Assembly: GCF_030412965.1 (NCBI RefSeq)
Contig: NZ_JAUHJQ010000002.1
Span: 491,979 to 555,978 of the forward strand
Direction: 5' to 3'
Length of the DNA: 64,000 nucleotides
Source: Nocardioides oceani
GTDB taxonomy: Bacteria > Actinomycetota > Actinomycetes > Propionibacteriales > Nocardioidaceae
The notes under the pieces were generated by a model that searched no databases, was not told where the DNA came from, and saw nothing but the letters and a program-made list of their open reading frames with translations. The first letter of the stretch is position 1. Each line of letters begins with the position of its first letter. A program made the position numbers and the translations under genes. Shown here piece by piece: positions 39,146 to 48,705 of the stretch.

Positions 39146-39893
39146 CCTGTCCCGCCGCCTCGAGGGCAGGTCCGGGACGGTCCTGCTCCTCGGGGTGCTC
39201 ACGCCGCTGGTGCTGCTGGCGGCGCTGTGGGTCGCGCTGCGCACCGACGACGACGGCCCCGAGGGCTACGTCCCGCCGTACACCCCGCCGCAGGCGGCCG
39301 GCGAGGGCGAGCCGGGCGTGGCCACGCTGCCGGAGCGGCGACGCGAGCAGTACGTCGACTTCACCCGCCGCGCCGTGGGCGCGATCCTCTCCGGCGACGA
39401 CGCCGCGGTCCGGGCGGTCACGACGCCCGAGCTGGCCACGGTGCTCGGCGACCTGCCGCTCGGCGCCGCCGACGTGACGGTCCGCGCCGTCGGGCTCGCC
39501 GGCGGCACCCGGGCCGAGGCGGAGCTCCTCGTGCTGCTCGGCGGCCGGTCGGCGGCCCCCGTGCTGGTCACCGTCGACGCCGCCGGGGACCGGCTGCGGG
39601 TCTCCGACGTCGTCACCGAGCTCCCGGCGCTGACCGGCGCCGCGGCGGTCGGCGACCTCGAGGCGGAGCCCGCGCACCGGCGCGCCCTGGTGGCGGCTGC
39701 CCGTGTCGTCGACGCCCGGGGCGCCGGCGACGTGCGGGCGGCCGGCCTGGCGACGTACGCCCGGGACCGGGTGCGGGCGGTCGTCGCCGCCCAGGCCACC
39801 GCAGGGGGCTCCTCCGGGACCGTCGGGCTCGTGGTCGACCTCGAGCGGGTCAACGGCCGGTGGCGCGGCGTCGGCGTCGAGGTCGTCCGATGA
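39138..39893 (+). CDS. Membrane-anchored hypothetical protein
   Basis: A 251-residue protein of unknown function. One transmembrane segment at about 13-33 ([20 protein letters not shown]) follows a short basic tail, so the remaining 215 residues should face outward. A Pro-rich linker ([17 protein letters not shown]) leads to an alpha/beta region with many valines. No domain was recognised. The GTG start overlaps the end of proS and the stop overlaps the HAD gene (ATGA), so the three are coupled. Confidence 0.7.
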   Translation: MPDLSRRLEGRSGTVLLLGVLTPLVLLAALWVALRTDDDGPEGYVPPYTPPQAAGEGEPGVATLPERRREQYVDFTRRAVGAILSGDDAAVRAVTTPELATVLGDLPLGAADVTVRAVGLAGGTRAEAELLVLLGGRSAAPVLVTVDAAGDRLRVSDVVTELPALTGAAAVGDLEAEPAHRRALVAAARVVDARGAGDVRAAGLATYARDRVRAVVAAQATAGGSSGTVGLVVDLERVNGRWRGVGVEVVR

Positions 39894-40603
39894 GGGGCGT
39901 CGAGGCGGTCGTCTTCGACTGGGGCGGCACGCTCACGCAGTGGCACGACGTCGACTTCCACGCCGAGTCCCTGGCGCTCGCGGCCGCCGTCGTCGCCACG
40001 GAGGACCCCGACGACGACCGCCACCTGCACGCCGAGCGGCTGCACGCGGCGGGCTCGGTGGTGTGGGGCCGCAGCCGCGACCACCAGCAGAGCGCGACCA
40101 TCGCCGACCTGTTCACCGAGGCCGGGCTCGACCACGACCCGGCGCTGCTGTCGGCGTACTACGACTTCTGGGAGCCGCACACCGCGACCGACCCGGAGGT
40201 CGGTCCGCTGCTCGAGGCGCTCCGGGCCGACGGCGTGAAGGTCGGCGTCCTGTCCAACACCATCTGGCCGCGCGCCTGGCACCGCGGCTTCTTCGAGCGC
40301 GACGGCGTGCTCCACCTCCTCGACGGCGACGTCTACACCAGCGAGGTGCCGTGGACGAAGCCGTCGCCGCACGCGTTCCGCGCCGCGATGGACGCCGTCG
40401 GCGCCACCGATCCCGCACGCTGCGTGTACGTCGGCGACCGGCTCTTCGACGACGTCTGGGGCGCCCAGCAGGTGGGCATGCGGGCGATCCACGTCCCGCA
40501 CAGCGTCATCCCGCCGGAGCAGGTCGGCCACACCGAGGGCCGGCCCGACGCGGTCGTGCAGCGCATCGGCGAGGTGCACGACGTCGTGTCGCGCTGGTAC
40601 TGA
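39890..40603 (+). CDS. HAD-family hydrolase
   Basis: A 237-residue haloacid-dehalogenase-type hydrolase. The nucleophile is D10 in VVFDWGGT; the usual second aspartate is glycine (DWGGT), as in several HAD subgroups. Motif II is VLSNT, the motif III lysine lies in WTKPSPHAF and motif IV is VGDRLFDDVWGA. A helical cap of about 70 residues sits between motifs I and II (subfamily IA-like). The phosphate substrate is unknown. The ATG at 39890 overlaps the upstream stop. Confidence 0.85.
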   Translation: MRGVEAVVFDWGGTLTQWHDVDFHAESLALAAAVVATEDPDDDRHLHAERLHAAGSVVWGRSRDHQQSATIADLFTEAGLDHDPALLSAYYDFWEPHTATDPEVGPLLEALRADGVKVGVLSNTIWPRAWHRGFFERDGVLHLLDGDVYTSEVPWTKPSPHAFRAAMDAVGATDPARCVYVGDRLFDDVWGAQQVGMRAIHVPHSVIPPEQVGHTEGRPDAVVQRIGEVHDVVSRWY

Positions 40604-40637
40604 GACCGGCAACCTCCCAGCTCCGGGCGTCCGCGCC

Positions 40638-40712
40638 GCGTGTTGAGCGACCCTGCGGTCGCTCCACATGCCGCACAACGCGTGTGAAGCGACCACAGGG
40701 TCGCTGCACATC
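40638..40712. repeat. Two REP-like 33-bp repeats
   Basis: The units 40638-40670 and 40680-40712 share 25 of 33 positions. Each holds AGCGACC, four loop bases, and GGTCGCT, so the 7-bp stem is kept while the loop differs. The layout resembles bacterial REP elements and lies at the 3' side of the HAD gene. Confidence 0.65.
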
Positions 40713-40832
40713 CCCCCGAGCGGCCCGATCCCGCAGCCACCCGAGGACGTCAGCGGGCAGGTGCGGACCTGGCTGGAGGGCTGAGGACGGTGGGCTGGAG
40801 GGGTGGAGTCCGGCGCCTGCGTGGTGGGTCAC

Positions 40833-40863
40833 CTGCAGGTTCTCGCAGTGCACAGACCTGCAG
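40833..40863. promoter_or_regulatory. Inverted repeat upstream of the metalloprotease gene
   Basis: CTGCAGGT (40833-40840) and ACCTGCAG (40856-40863) are perfect 8-bp arms with a 15-base spacer. Related TGCAGG/CCTGCA words recur just after the gene (41916-41929). It could be an operator or a dispersed repeat. Confidence 0.35.
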
Positions 40864-40951
40864 CCGATCGGCGCTTCCGCCGCCGACGACCGCGGCGCAG
40901 GATCGGCGCACCCGGCCGCGCCCCGCGGCCCAGGCACGAAGGACACCCTCC

Positions 40952-41902
40952 ATGGGAACTCGGCACCATCTCGGGACCGCCGCCCTCACCCTGATCGGCG
41001 CGACGGTCCTCGTCGGCGGGGGACTGGCCACCCCGGCCTCCGCCGTCGTCGCCGACGGCTCGGCCCGCGCCGCCGTCGACTGCATCGTCCCCACCCATGC
41101 GGACGAGGCGGACGCCGCACGCGGGCACGGCGCCCACGGCACCGACCACCGCAGCATCAGCGCGGCGGAGCAGGCCCGCATCGAGCGCCGCACCCAGGCA
41201 CGCCTCGACCGGCTCGGGAAGCGCTCGACCTCGCTCGCCGCCGCGGCGACCGTCCCGGTCTACTTCCACGTCATGCGCGACGCCAACGGCGGCGGGGACG
41301 TCACCGACCAGCAGATCGCCGACCAGGTCGCGGTGATGAACGCGTCGTTCGCCGGTCAGGGCTCGACCACCGCGGCGAGCACCGGGTTCTCCTTCAGCCT
41401 CGCCGGTACCTACCGCTACAACAACACCCAGTGGCACCAGGACAAGCAGAGCTCGACCTACCGCAAGCAGACCCGCAAGGGCGGGAAGAACGCCCTGAAC
41501 GTCTGGCTGGTCGACTTCTCCTACCTCGGGATCGCGACGTTCCCCTGGGACTACGCGCGCAACCCGGGCATCGACGGCATCCGCGTGCAGTACTCCTCGC
41601 TGCCCGGCGGCTCGGCCACCAACTACGACCTGGGCCAGACCGCGACGCACGAGGCCGGTCACTGGTTCGGGCTCTACCACACCTTCCAGGGCGGCTGCAC
41701 GAGCACGAACGACGAGGTCTCCGACACCCCCGCGCAGGCCAGCTCGACCAGCGGCTGCCCGGCCGGCCGGGACTCCTGCTCGCTGCCGGGCCTGGACCCG
41801 ATCCACAACTTCATGGACTACAGCTACGACGCCTGCTACACCGAGTTCACCCCGGGCCAGGCCAGCCGGGCCCAGCAGATGTGGACGGCCTACCGCGCCT
41901 GA
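40952..41902 (+). CDS. Secreted zinc metalloprotease (M43 pappalysin/cytophagalysin-like)
   Basis: A 316-residue secreted metzincin. The signal peptide (LTLIGATVLVGGGLATPASA) is followed by a propeptide-like segment rich in His and Arg. The zinc site is HEAGHWFGLYH (H233, H237, H243; catalytic E234), and the Met-turn lies in FMDYSYDAC. Cysteines around GGCTSTND and GCPAGRDSC are placed as in M43 enzymes. The ATG at 40952 is chosen because it opens the signal peptide; in-frame sequence upstream is not signal-like. It stands alone, flanked by repeats. Confidence 0.88.
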   Translation: MGTRHHLGTAALTLIGATVLVGGGLATPASAVVADGSARAAVDCIVPTHADEADAARGHGAHGTDHRSISAAEQARIERRTQARLDRLGKRSTSLAAAATVPVYFHVMRDANGGGDVTDQQIADQVAVMNASFAGQGSTTAASTGFSFSLAGTYRYNNTQWHQDKQSSTYRKQTRKGGKNALNVWLVDFSYLGIATFPWDYARNPGIDGIRVQYSSLPGGSATNYDLGQTATHEAGHWFGLYHTFQGGCTSTNDEVSDTPAQASSTSGCPAGRDSCSLPGLDPIHNFMDYSYDACYTEFTPGQASRAQQMWTAYRA

Positions 41903-41993
41903 CGGAGCGGCCGTCTGCAGGAACCTGCAATGCACGAACCTGAGGGTTCGCGGGCATCGACCGCCGGTCGTGCCGTGCTGCAGAGTTCTGCAC

Positions 41994-42034
41994 GAGGGAG
42001 CACACCGTCGGTCCCCACCTCGGACGGCTCCCTC
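41994..42034. terminator. Terminator between convergent genes
   Basis: GAGGGAGC (41994-42001) and GCTCCCTC (42027-42034) pair, with an inner CCGTC/GACGG stem. It lies between the ends of the metalloprotease gene (+) and the minus-strand gene at 42059. Confidence 0.55.
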
Positions 42035-42058
42035 AGGACCCACCGTGTCCGGGTCGCG

Positions 42059-42493
42059 TCAGCGGTCCGCGTGCTCGCCCACTCCGGGGAACATCTCGGG
42101 CGTTCCCCGGAAGGCGAGCTCGCGGACCGCTGTGCGTACCAGCACCTCCACCGCCCAGCGGCGCAGCGGCCCCGCGGTGTGCGCGACCAGGGCGGCGTAC
42201 GTCGCCGCGCACGCGGTCTCCAGCTCGAGTGCCTGCCGCTCGACGGCCGCCACCGTCCCGAGCCGCTCGGGGAGCGCGTACGCCGGCTCCGCGGCCACCG
42301 GCTCGGCACCCCGGTCGCGCAGCTCGCGGTCGAGCCGGTCGCGCTGCGCCCGGTGCTGGACGTAGGCGTCCTGGAGCGCGGCGTACAGCGCCGGCGCCCC
42401 GGACTGCGAGGTCTGGGCTCCGAGCGCGCCGACGACGTACACCGCGGCGTGCTCGGCGGCGAGCGTCGTCCGCAGGGCCTCCAGCGTCGTCAC
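42059..42493 (-). CDS. Ferritin-like DUF4439 protein
   Basis: A 144-residue all-helical protein. TLEALRTTLAAEHAAVYVVGALGA and the later ERQALELETACAATYAALVAHT suggest a ferritin-like four-helix bundle of the DUF4439 type. Its function is unknown. The GTG at 42493 overlaps the stop of the lipoprotein gene (GTGA). The pair sits upstream of and divergent from rimP-nusA, the same place as Rv2844/Rv2843 in M. tuberculosis. Confidence 0.7.
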   Translation of the reverse strand: MTTLEALRTTLAAEHAAVYVVGALGAQTSQSGAPALYAALQDAYVQHRAQRDRLDRELRDRGAEPVAAEPAYALPERLGTVAAVERQALELETACAATYAALVAHTAGPLRRWAVEVLVRTAVRELAFRGTPEMFPGVGEHADR

Positions 42494-43026
42494 CGGCCCG
42501 CCTCCACGCGTCGGGGCAGGACCACCAGCTGCTGGGCGACGCCCGCAGCCATCGCGGCGAGCAGCTGCGCGAGCCGGCCGCTGTCGGCGCGGACCGCCAG
42601 GTCGGCCAGGCGTCGCTGGTGCGCGGTCTCGCGGCGGCGGACGTCGGCCAGCGCGGCGGCCACGCTCCCGGTTCCGGGGTCGCCGGGCCGGGCGGCCTGC
42701 GCCGGATCGGACTCCAGCGCGGCGAGGTGGGCGGCGTGCACGCGCTCGAGGTCGGCGAGCAGCGGGCGCAGCCGTGGGTGGCGAGCCCGGGCGGCGGCGA
42801 CGGCCGCGTGCGCCTCGGCCACCTCCGCCACCGCACGGTCGAGGAGGGCCTCGTCCGCGGACGGGTCCGGGGCCTCGACGCCACCGTCGGAGGGGTCCGC
42901 GCCGGGGAGCAGGTCCCCGACGTCGGAGGCGTCGCACGCCGCCAGCCCACCCGCCAGCACCGGGGCCAGGGTGACCGCGCCCACGCCGACGACGGCACGC
43001 CGGGACGCGGGTGGGAGGTGGGGCAC
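42490..43026 (-). CDS. Helical lipoprotein
   Basis: A 178-residue protein with an N-terminal signal ending in the lipobox LAGGLAAC (Cys31), so a lipid-anchored extracytoplasmic protein is expected. After an acidic linker the rest is alanine-rich helix (residues about 58-170), possibly a second ferritin-like bundle. Its function is unknown. It starts with GTG at 43026; TAGGGT lies six bases before it (43038-43033), so the transcript should be leaderless. It is coupled to the DUF4439 gene. Confidence 0.75.
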   Translation of the reverse strand: MPHLPPASRRAVVGVGAVTLAPVLAGGLAACDASDVGDLLPGADPSDGGVEAPDPSADEALLDRAVAEVAEAHAAVAAARARHPRLRPLLADLERVHAAHLAALESDPAQAARPGDPGTGSVAAALADVRRRETAHQRRLADLAVRADSGRLAQLLAAMAAGVAQQLVVLPRRVEAGR

Positions 43027-43032
43027 GGCGTG

Positions 43033-43064
43033 ACCCTAACCTCCGTTCCTCCGGGCGTTATGGT
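43033..43064. promoter_or_regulatory. Divergent promoters, lipoprotein gene and rimP operon
   Basis: TAGGGT on the minus strand (43038-43033) serves the lipoprotein gene. TATGGT on the plus strand (43059-43064) would start the rimP-nusA-infB transcript near 43071, giving a leader of about 44 bases with GGGAGG as ribosome site. Confidence 0.5.
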
Positions 43065-43114
43065 GTCCGGACGCGAGGAACCGCAGGACAACAGAACAGG
43101 GAGGTCGCCCACCC

Positions 43115-43621
43115 GTGACCACAGGCAAGCAGGACGCCGTCCGGGGTCGGATCGAGCAGGAGCTACGCGACCCCCTGCAGGCGCTCGGTCTCGACGTCGA
43201 GGCCGTCGAGATCACCCCCGCCGGCAAGCGGCGCGTGCTCCGCGTCGCGGTCGACAAGGACGGCGGCGTCACGCTCGACGACGTCGCCGACGCGACCCGG
43301 GCCGTCGACCAGGTGCTCGAGACGTCCGACGTGATGGGCGAGCAGCCCTACACCCTCGAGGTCACCTCGCGCGGCGTCGACCGCCCGCTCACCCTGCCGC
43401 GCCACTGGCGCCGCAACGCCGACCGGCTGGTTAAGGTCACCACGACCGCCGGCGAGACCCTCACCGGGCGCATCACCGCCTCCGACGAGGAGGGCGCCAC
43501 GCTCGACGTGACCGGCCGCGAGCGCCGGGTGGCCTACGCCGACGTCGCCAAGGCGCTCGTGCAGGTCGAGTTCAATCGCAAGACCGACCCCGCCGCGGGT
43601 CTCGAGGAGGAGGAGTCCTGA
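43115..43621 (+). CDS. rimP: Ribosome maturation factor RimP
   Basis: It assists 30S subunit maturation. The 168-residue protein has the N-terminal alpha/beta domain ([32 protein letters not shown]) and a C-terminal SH3-like domain ending in an acidic tail. [12 protein letters not shown] is a clear family motif. The GTG at 43115 follows GGGAGG at about 10 bases. Its TGA overlaps the nusA ATG. Confidence 0.94.
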   Translation: MTTGKQDAVRGRIEQELRDPLQALGLDVEAVEITPAGKRRVLRVAVDKDGGVTLDDVADATRAVDQVLETSDVMGEQPYTLEVTSRGVDRPLTLPRHWRRNADRLVKVTTTAGETLTGRITASDEEGATLDVTGRERRVAYADVAKALVQVEFNRKTDPAAGLEEEES

Positions 43622-44598
43622 TGGACATCGACCTGAGCATCCTGCGGATGCTGGAGCGCGAGAAGGAGATCTCCTTCGACGTCCTCGTCGAGGCGATCGA
43701 GCAGGCCCTGCTCACGGCGTACACCAAGACCCCCGGCGCGCAGGAGCGTGCGCGCGTCGAGCTCGACCGCAAGTCCGGCCACGTCACCGTCCTGGCCACC
43801 GAGGTCGACGACGAGGGCAACCCGGTGGGGGAGTACGACGACACCCCGCAGGGCTTCGGCCGCATCGCCGCGACGACCGCGAAGCAGATCATGCTGCAGC
43901 GGCTGCGCGACGCCGAGGACGAGATCCGGTTCGGTGAGTTCTCCGGCAAGGAGGGCGACATCGTCTCCGGCGTCATCCAGCAGGGCCGCAACCCCGACGA
44001 CGTCATGGTCGACCTCGGCAAGCTCGAGGCGCTGCTGCCGGTGAGCGAGCGGGTCCCGGGCGAGGACTACCGGCACGGCACCCGCATCAAGTGCCTCGTC
44101 GTGTCGGTGCGCAAGGGCATGCGCGGCCCGCAGATCAGCCTGTCGCGCTCGCACCCGAACCTGGTCAAGAAGCTCTTCGCCCTCGAGGTCCCCGAGATCG
44201 CCGACGGGACCGTCGAGATCGCCGCGATCGCCCGTGAGGCGGGGCACCGCACGAAGATCGCCGTGCACAGCACGACCTCCGGGGTGAACCCCAAGGGTGC
44301 CTGCATCGGCCCGATGGGCCAGCGGGTGCGCAACGTGATGGCCGAGCTCAACGGCGAGAAGATCGACATCGTCGACTGGTCCGAGGACGCGGCCACGATG
44401 GTCGCCAACGCGCTCTCGCCCGCCCGGGTCACCTCGGTCGAGGTCGTCGACGCGGCGGCCCGCTCGGCCCGCGTCGTCGTGCCCGACTTCCAGCTCTCGC
44501 TCGCCATCGGCAAGGAGGGCCAGAACGCCCGCCTGGCCGCGCGGCTCACGGGCTGGCGGATCGACATCCGCTCCGACGAGGCCGACGCCGACGCCTGA
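43621..44598 (+). CDS. nusA: Transcription termination/antitermination factor NusA
   Basis: It binds RNA polymerase and nascent RNA. The 325-residue protein has the N-terminal polymerase-binding domain (about 1-105), an S1 domain (about 115-180) and tandem KH domains ([40 protein letters not shown]). It lacks the C-terminal acidic repeats of E. coli NusA, as in other Actinobacteria. The ATG overlaps the rimP stop. Confidence 0.96.
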   Translation: MDIDLSILRMLEREKEISFDVLVEAIEQALLTAYTKTPGAQERARVELDRKSGHVTVLATEVDDEGNPVGEYDDTPQGFGRIAATTAKQIMLQRLRDAEDEIRFGEFSGKEGDIVSGVIQQGRNPDDVMVDLGKLEALLPVSERVPGEDYRHGTRIKCLVVSVRKGMRGPQISLSRSHPNLVKKLFALEVPEIADGTVEIAAIAREAGHRTKIAVHSTTSGVNPKGACIGPMGQRVRNVMAELNGEKIDIVDWSEDAATMVANALSPARVTSVEVVDAAARSARVVVPDFQLSLAIGKEGQNARLAARLTGWRIDIRSDEADADA

Positions 44599-44668
44599 GG
44601 CCCCGCCGCGGCCGGCCGGGCACGCCCCGGTTCGGTCCAGGGCCGTCGACCCGGTAGTGTTGACGGCA

Positions 44669-45031
44669 GTGGCTCGCTCTCCTCGGTCTCCCGCACGCTC
44701 GGACGACATCGACCCCTCGGGGCCGGTCCGGACCTGTGTGGGGTGCCGGAAGCGGGCCGCGAAGCGCGAGTTGTTGCGGGTGACCGCCGGCTCGGACGCC
44801 GAGGGCCGACCGGCCGTCGTGCCCGATCCGACTGCCACCGCTCCCGGGCGTGGTGCACACCTGCACCCCACCCAGGAGTGCTACGACCTCGCGGTGCGCC
44901 GGAAGGCGTTCGGCCGGGCGCTGAGGACCAGCGGACCAGCCGGGCTCTCCAGCACGCCGGTGGCCGAGCACCTCGCTCGCACGCACGTCCGCCCTGATGC
45001 AACGACCAGGAACTGGAGCAGCAGCTCATGA
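44669..45031 (+). CDS. ylxR: YlxR-family RNA-binding protein
   Basis: A 120-residue protein with the YlxR (DUF448) domain: VRTCVGCRKRAAKRELLRV near the start, then GRGAHLHPTQECYDLAVRRKAFGRALR. The cysteine-rich CVGCRKR and the GRGA region are the family hallmarks; relatives bind RNA or affect RNase P. It starts with GTG at 44669; GTG at 44657 is an in-frame alternative. TAGTGT at 44655-44660 could provide a near-leaderless transcript. It sits in the standard slot between nusA and infB. Confidence 0.88.
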   Translation: MARSPRSPARSDDIDPSGPVRTCVGCRKRAAKRELLRVTAGSDAEGRPAVVPDPTATAPGRGAHLHPTQECYDLAVRRKAFGRALRTSGPAGLSSTPVAEHLARTHVRPDATTRNWSSSS

Positions 45032-45118
45032 GCACTCGATGAGTACTTCCCAATGAGTTTGCACAACCACCAACGGTCCTAGGACGCCGAGCGCGGGTCT
45101 GGGGCCAGAAGGAGAAAC

Positions 45119-48031
45119 GTGGCCAAGACCCGAGTTCACGAGCTCGCCAAGCAGTACGGCGTCGAGAGCAAGTTCGTTCTCGAGAAGCTCAAGGAGATGG
45201 GGGAGTTCGTCAAGTCGGCGAGCTCCACGGTGGAGCCCCCCGTCGAGATGCGCTTCAAGAAGGAGTTCGGCGAGCAGCTGAAGGCTGCCGGCGGCTCCAC
45301 ACCTGCCCAGGCCCCCGCCGAGTCGGCGGCGCCGAAGGCACCCGCGCCCGCGGCTCCCGCCGCACCGGCGCCGTCCGCGCCCGCCCCGGCCGCTCCCGCG
45401 GCTCCGCAGGCCGCCCCGGCTCCGGCCGAGGCTGCTCCCGCCGCGCCGGCCCAGCCCGCGCCCGGCGGTCCGCGCCCCGGGCCCCGGCCCGGTCCCGCGG
45501 CGAAGCCGGCCCCGGAGAAGGCTCCCGAGCCCACTCAGGTGCGCCCGCACGGCAAGCCGGTCCAGCCGGCCCCGGCGGCTCCGGCCGCTCCGGCAGCCCC
45601 CGAGGCACCGGCGGCGTCCGCGCGGCCGGCTGCGCCCAAGGCGCCCAGCCCGGCCCCGCGCCCGGTCGGTCGTCCTGGTGCCCCGCGCCCGGGCAACAAC
45701 CCGTTCAGCTCCAACCAGGGCATGGGCCGTCGGCCCGCGCCCTCCGCTCCGCCCGCGGGTGGTGCTCCGGCCGGTGGCCAGGGCACCGGCGCCGGTGACC
45801 AGCGGCCGCCGCGTCCGCCGGCCGGCCGCGACGGAGGCGCACCGGGTCGTCCGGGCATGCCGCGTCCGAACCCGGCGATGATGCCGAAGTCCCCGGCCGC
45901 CTTCGGCGCCGGCCCCGGCGGTCGTCCCGCCGGTGGTCCGGGTCGTCCCGGCGGCCCGGGTCGCCCCGGTGGTGCCCCCGGGCGCCCCGGTGCTCCCGGT
46001 CGTGGCGGTCCCGGCGGCGGTCCCGGTGCCGGCGCTCCGGGTCGTCCCGGCGGCTTCGCCGGTCGTCCCGGCGGTGGCGGCAACCGTCCCGGTCAGCGTG
46101 GCCAGACCCAGGGTGCGTTCGGTCGCCCCGGTGGTCCGTCGCGTCGCGGTCGCAAGTCGAAGCGGGCGCGTCGCCAGGAGTTCGAGGCCATGCAGGCCCC
46201 GACGATCGGCGGCGTGCGCGTCCGGAAGGGCGACGGCGAGACCGTCCGCCTGCCGCGCGGCGCGTCCCTGACCGACTTCGCCGAGCGGATCGGCGTCGAC
46301 GCGGCCCAGCTCGTGCAGATGCTGTTCAGCCTCGGCGAGATGGTCACCGCGACCGAGTCGGTCAACGACGCGACGCTGGAGCTGCTCGGCGAGGAGCTCA
46401 ACTACGTCGTGCAGGTCGTCTCCCCCGAGGACGAGGACCGCGAGCTGCTGGAGTCCTTCGACCTGGAGTTCGGCGAGGACGAGGGCGAGGAGGCCGACCT
46501 GGTCGTGCGTCCGCCGGTCGTCACCGTCATGGGTCACGTCGACCACGGCAAGACCAAGCTCCTCGACGCGCTGCGCAACGCCAACGTCGTCGACAAGGAG
46601 GCCGGTGGCATCACCCAGCACATCGGTGCCTACCAGGTCGCGGCCGAGGTCGACGGCGAGGAGCGGCGCATCACGCTCATCGACACCCCGGGTCACGAGG
46701 CGTTCACCGCCATGCGTGCCCGTGGTGCGCAGGCGACCGACATCGCGATCCTCGTGGTCGCGGCCGACGACGGCGTCATGCCGCAGACGGTCGAGGCGCT
46801 CAACCACGCCAAGGCCGCCGGCGTACCGATCGTGGTCGCGGTCAACAAGATCGACAAGCCGGAGGCGGACCCGACCAAGGTCCGCGGCCAGCTGACCGAG
46901 TACGGCCTGGTCCCCGAGGAGTACGGCGGCGACGCGATGTTCGTCGACGTCTCCGCGAAGTCCGGGCTCAACCTCGACGGTCTCCTCGAGGCGGTCGTGC
47001 TGACCGCGGACGCCTCGCTGGACCTGCGCGCCAACCCGACGCAGGACGCCCAGGGCCTCGTGGTCGAGGCGCACCTGGACCGCGGTCGCGGTCCGGTCGC
47101 CACGGTCCTGGTCCAGCGCGGCACGCTGCGGGTGGGCGACTCGATCGTCGCCGGCCCGGCCCACGGCCGTGTCCGCGCGATGCTCGACGAGCACGGCAAC
47201 GAGCTCCGCGAGGCCACCCCGGCGCGTCCGGCGATGGTCCTGGGTCTCTCCGCCGTGCCGGGCGCGGGCCAGAACTTCCTCGTCGTCGAGGACGACCGGA
47301 TGGCCCGTCAGATCGCCGAGAAGCGCGAGGCCCGCGAGCGGGCGGCCATGCAGGCCAAGCGCCGCGTCCGCCGCACGCTCGAGGACTTCATGGCCTCCAT
47401 GGAGAAGGGCGAGAGCCAGGAGCTCAACCTGATCCTCAAGGGCGACGTGTCCGGTTCGGTCGAGGCCCTCGAGGACTCGCTGTCGCAGATCGACGTCGGC
47501 GACGAGGTCACCCTGCGCGTCATCGACCGCGGTGTCGGTGCGATCACCGAGACCAATGTCGACCTGGCCGCCGCCTCCGACGCCATCATCATCGGCTTCA
47601 ACGTCCGCCCGCAGGGCAAGGCGACCGAGATGGCGGACAAGGAGGGCGTCGAGATCCGCTACTACTCGGTCATCTACCAGGCGATCGAGGAGATCGAGGC
47701 GGCGCTCAAGGGCATGCTCAAGCCCGAGTTCGAGGAGTCGACCCTCGGCCAGGCGGAGATCCGTGCGATCTTCCGCTCGTCCAAGGTCGGCAACATCGCG
47801 GGCTGCATGGTCACCGGCGGCGTCATCCGACGCAACGCCAAGGTGCGCGTCATCCGTGACGGCGCCGTGGTGGCCGACAACCTCGACCTCGCGTCGCTCA
47901 AGCGCGAGAAGGACGACGCGTCCGAGGTCCGTGAGGGCTTCGAGTGCGGTCTGGTCCTGCGCAACTTCCAGGACATCAAGGAAGGCGACATCGTCGAGGC
48001 GTTCGAGATGCGGGAGATCCCCCGCAGCTGA
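45119..48031 (+). CDS. infB: Translation initiation factor IF-2
   Basis: A 970-residue GTPase that brings fMet-tRNA to the ribosome. The N-terminal IF2N subdomain ([20 protein letters not shown]) is followed by a linker of almost 300 residues, first Ala/Pro-rich and then Gly/Arg/Pro-rich (about 60-350). The second IF2N motif, the G domain (G1 GHVDHGKT at about 472-479; DTPGHEA; NKID), and domains II-IV follow. The GTG at 45119 is preceded by AGAAGGAG. A terminator hairpin follows the gene. Confidence 0.97.
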   Translation: MAKTRVHELAKQYGVESKFVLEKLKEMGEFVKSASSTVEPPVEMRFKKEFGEQLKAAGGSTPAQAPAESAAPKAPAPAAPAAPAPSAPAPAAPAAPQAAPAPAEAAPAAPAQPAPGGPRPGPRPGPAAKPAPEKAPEPTQVRPHGKPVQPAPAAPAAPAAPEAPAASARPAAPKAPSPAPRPVGRPGAPRPGNNPFSSNQGMGRRPAPSAPPAGGAPAGGQGTGAGDQRPPRPPAGRDGGAPGRPGMPRPNPAMMPKSPAAFGAGPGGRPAGGPGRPGGPGRPGGAPGRPGAPGRGGPGGGPGAGAPGRPGGFAGRPGGGGNRPGQRGQTQGAFGRPGGPSRRGRKSKRARRQEFEAMQAPTIGGVRVRKGDGETVRLPRGASLTDFAERIGVDAAQLVQMLFSLGEMVTATESVNDATLELLGEELNYVVQVVSPEDEDRELLESFDLEFGEDEGEEADLVVRPPVVTVMGHVDHGKTKLLDALRNANVVDKEAGGITQHIGAYQVAAEVDGEERRITLIDTPGHEAFTAMRARGAQATDIAILVVAADDGVMPQTVEALNHAKAAGVPIVVAVNKIDKPEADPTKVRGQLTEYGLVPEEYGGDAMFVDVSAKSGLNLDGLLEAVVLTADASLDLRANPTQDAQGLVVEAHLDRGRGPVATVLVQRGTLRVGDSIVAGPAHGRVRAMLDEHGNELREATPARPAMVLGLSAVPGAGQNFLVVEDDRMARQIAEKREARERAAMQAKRRVRRTLEDFMASMEKGESQELNLILKGDVSGSVEALEDSLSQIDVGDEVTLRVIDRGVGAITETNVDLAAASDAIIIGFNVRPQGKATEMADKEGVEIRYYSVIYQAIEEIEAALKGMLKPEFEESTLGQAEIRAIFRSSKVGNIAGCMVTGGVIRRNAKVRVIRDGAVVADNLDLASLKREKDDASEVREGFECGLVLRNFQDIKEGDIVEAFEMREIPRS
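45930..46150 (+). repeat. Low-complexity Gly/Pro/Arg-coding stretch in infB
   Basis: Degenerate short units such as GGTCGTCCCGGCGGT encode GRPGG-type repeats in the disordered IF-2 linker. Such linkers vary in length between species. Confidence 0.7.
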
Positions 48032-48038
48032 TCACCAC

Positions 48039-48082
48039 CCGGTCGGCGGGTCCCCCCTTCGTGGGTGGGGCCCGCCGACCGG
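48039..48082 (+). terminator. Terminator after infB
   Basis: CCGGTCGGCGGG (48039-48050) pairs with CCCGCCGACCGG (48071-48082), and the stem extends inward by several pairs. It separates the infB operon from rbfA. Confidence 0.75.
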
Positions 48083-48168
48083 TGCGTTCCGGGCAGGCCG
48101 GCACCGGCCGTCCTGCCCGACACCGCCTGGCCGTCACGGGTCGGTCACGTTCTGAGAGAGTGAGAGAC

Positions 48169-48705
48169 ATGAGCAGTCCCCGGGTACGCAAGATCGCCGA
48201 CCGCATCCAGGTCGTGGTGGCCGAGATGCTCGAGCGGCGGATCAAGGACCCGCGGCTGGGGTTCGTCACCGTCACCGACGTACGCGTCTCCGGTGACACC
48301 CAGCAGGCCACGATCTTTTACACCGTGCTCGCCGGCACCGGCGAGGGCGCGCAGGACGACGAGACCGCGCTGGCCGGCACCGCCGCCGCGCTCGAGTCGG
48401 CCAAGGGCCTCCTCCGCTCCGAGGTCGGCAAGCAGCTGGGCACGCGGCACGTCCCGACGCTGACGTTCGTCGCCGACGCGCTGCCGGAGTCCGCCCGTCA
48501 CCTCGACGAGGTGTTGGCGCGCGCCAAGGCGCTCGACGAGGAGGTCGCGGCCCGCCGGGTCGAGGCGTACGCCGGCGAGGCGGACCCCTACAAGAAGCCC
48601 CGCGACGCCGAGGCCGACGACGACACCGACGACGACACCGACGCCGGCGGGGACCCGGCGGCGCCGGCCGAGCCGATCGATCCCGTCGACCCGGACGAGG
48701 TGTGA
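48169..48705 (+). CDS. rbfA: 30S ribosome-binding factor RbfA
   Basis: A 178-residue cold-shock/maturation factor for the 30S subunit. The KH-like core includes [37 protein letters not shown] and ends near residue 120; the last 40 residues are an acidic tail ([19 protein letters not shown]). The ATG at 48169 follows a purine-rich GAGAG stretch. Its TGA overlaps the GTG of truB. Confidence 0.95.
   Translation: MSSPRVRKIADRIQVVVAEMLERRIKDPRLGFVTVTDVRVSGDTQQATIFYTVLAGTGEGAQDDETALAGTAAALESAKGLLRSEVGKQLGTRHVPTLTFVADALPESARHLDEVLARAKALDEEVAARRVEAYAGEADPYKKPRDAEADDDTDDDTDAGGDPAAPAEPIDPVDPDEV

Larger units (their letters stand above)
40604..40951. other. Gene-free gap of 348 bases
   Basis: I see no gene here. 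It contains the pair of hairpin-bearing 33-bp repeats (40638-40712), an unassigned stretch, and an inverted repeat CTGCAGGT/ACCTGCAG at 40833-40863 about 90 bases before the metalloprotease gene. Confidence 0.7.

Noticed and set aside
40604..40951. A small gene in the 348-base gap
   Set aside because: No frame has a start with a ribosome site and sensible composition; the gap is better explained by the repeats.
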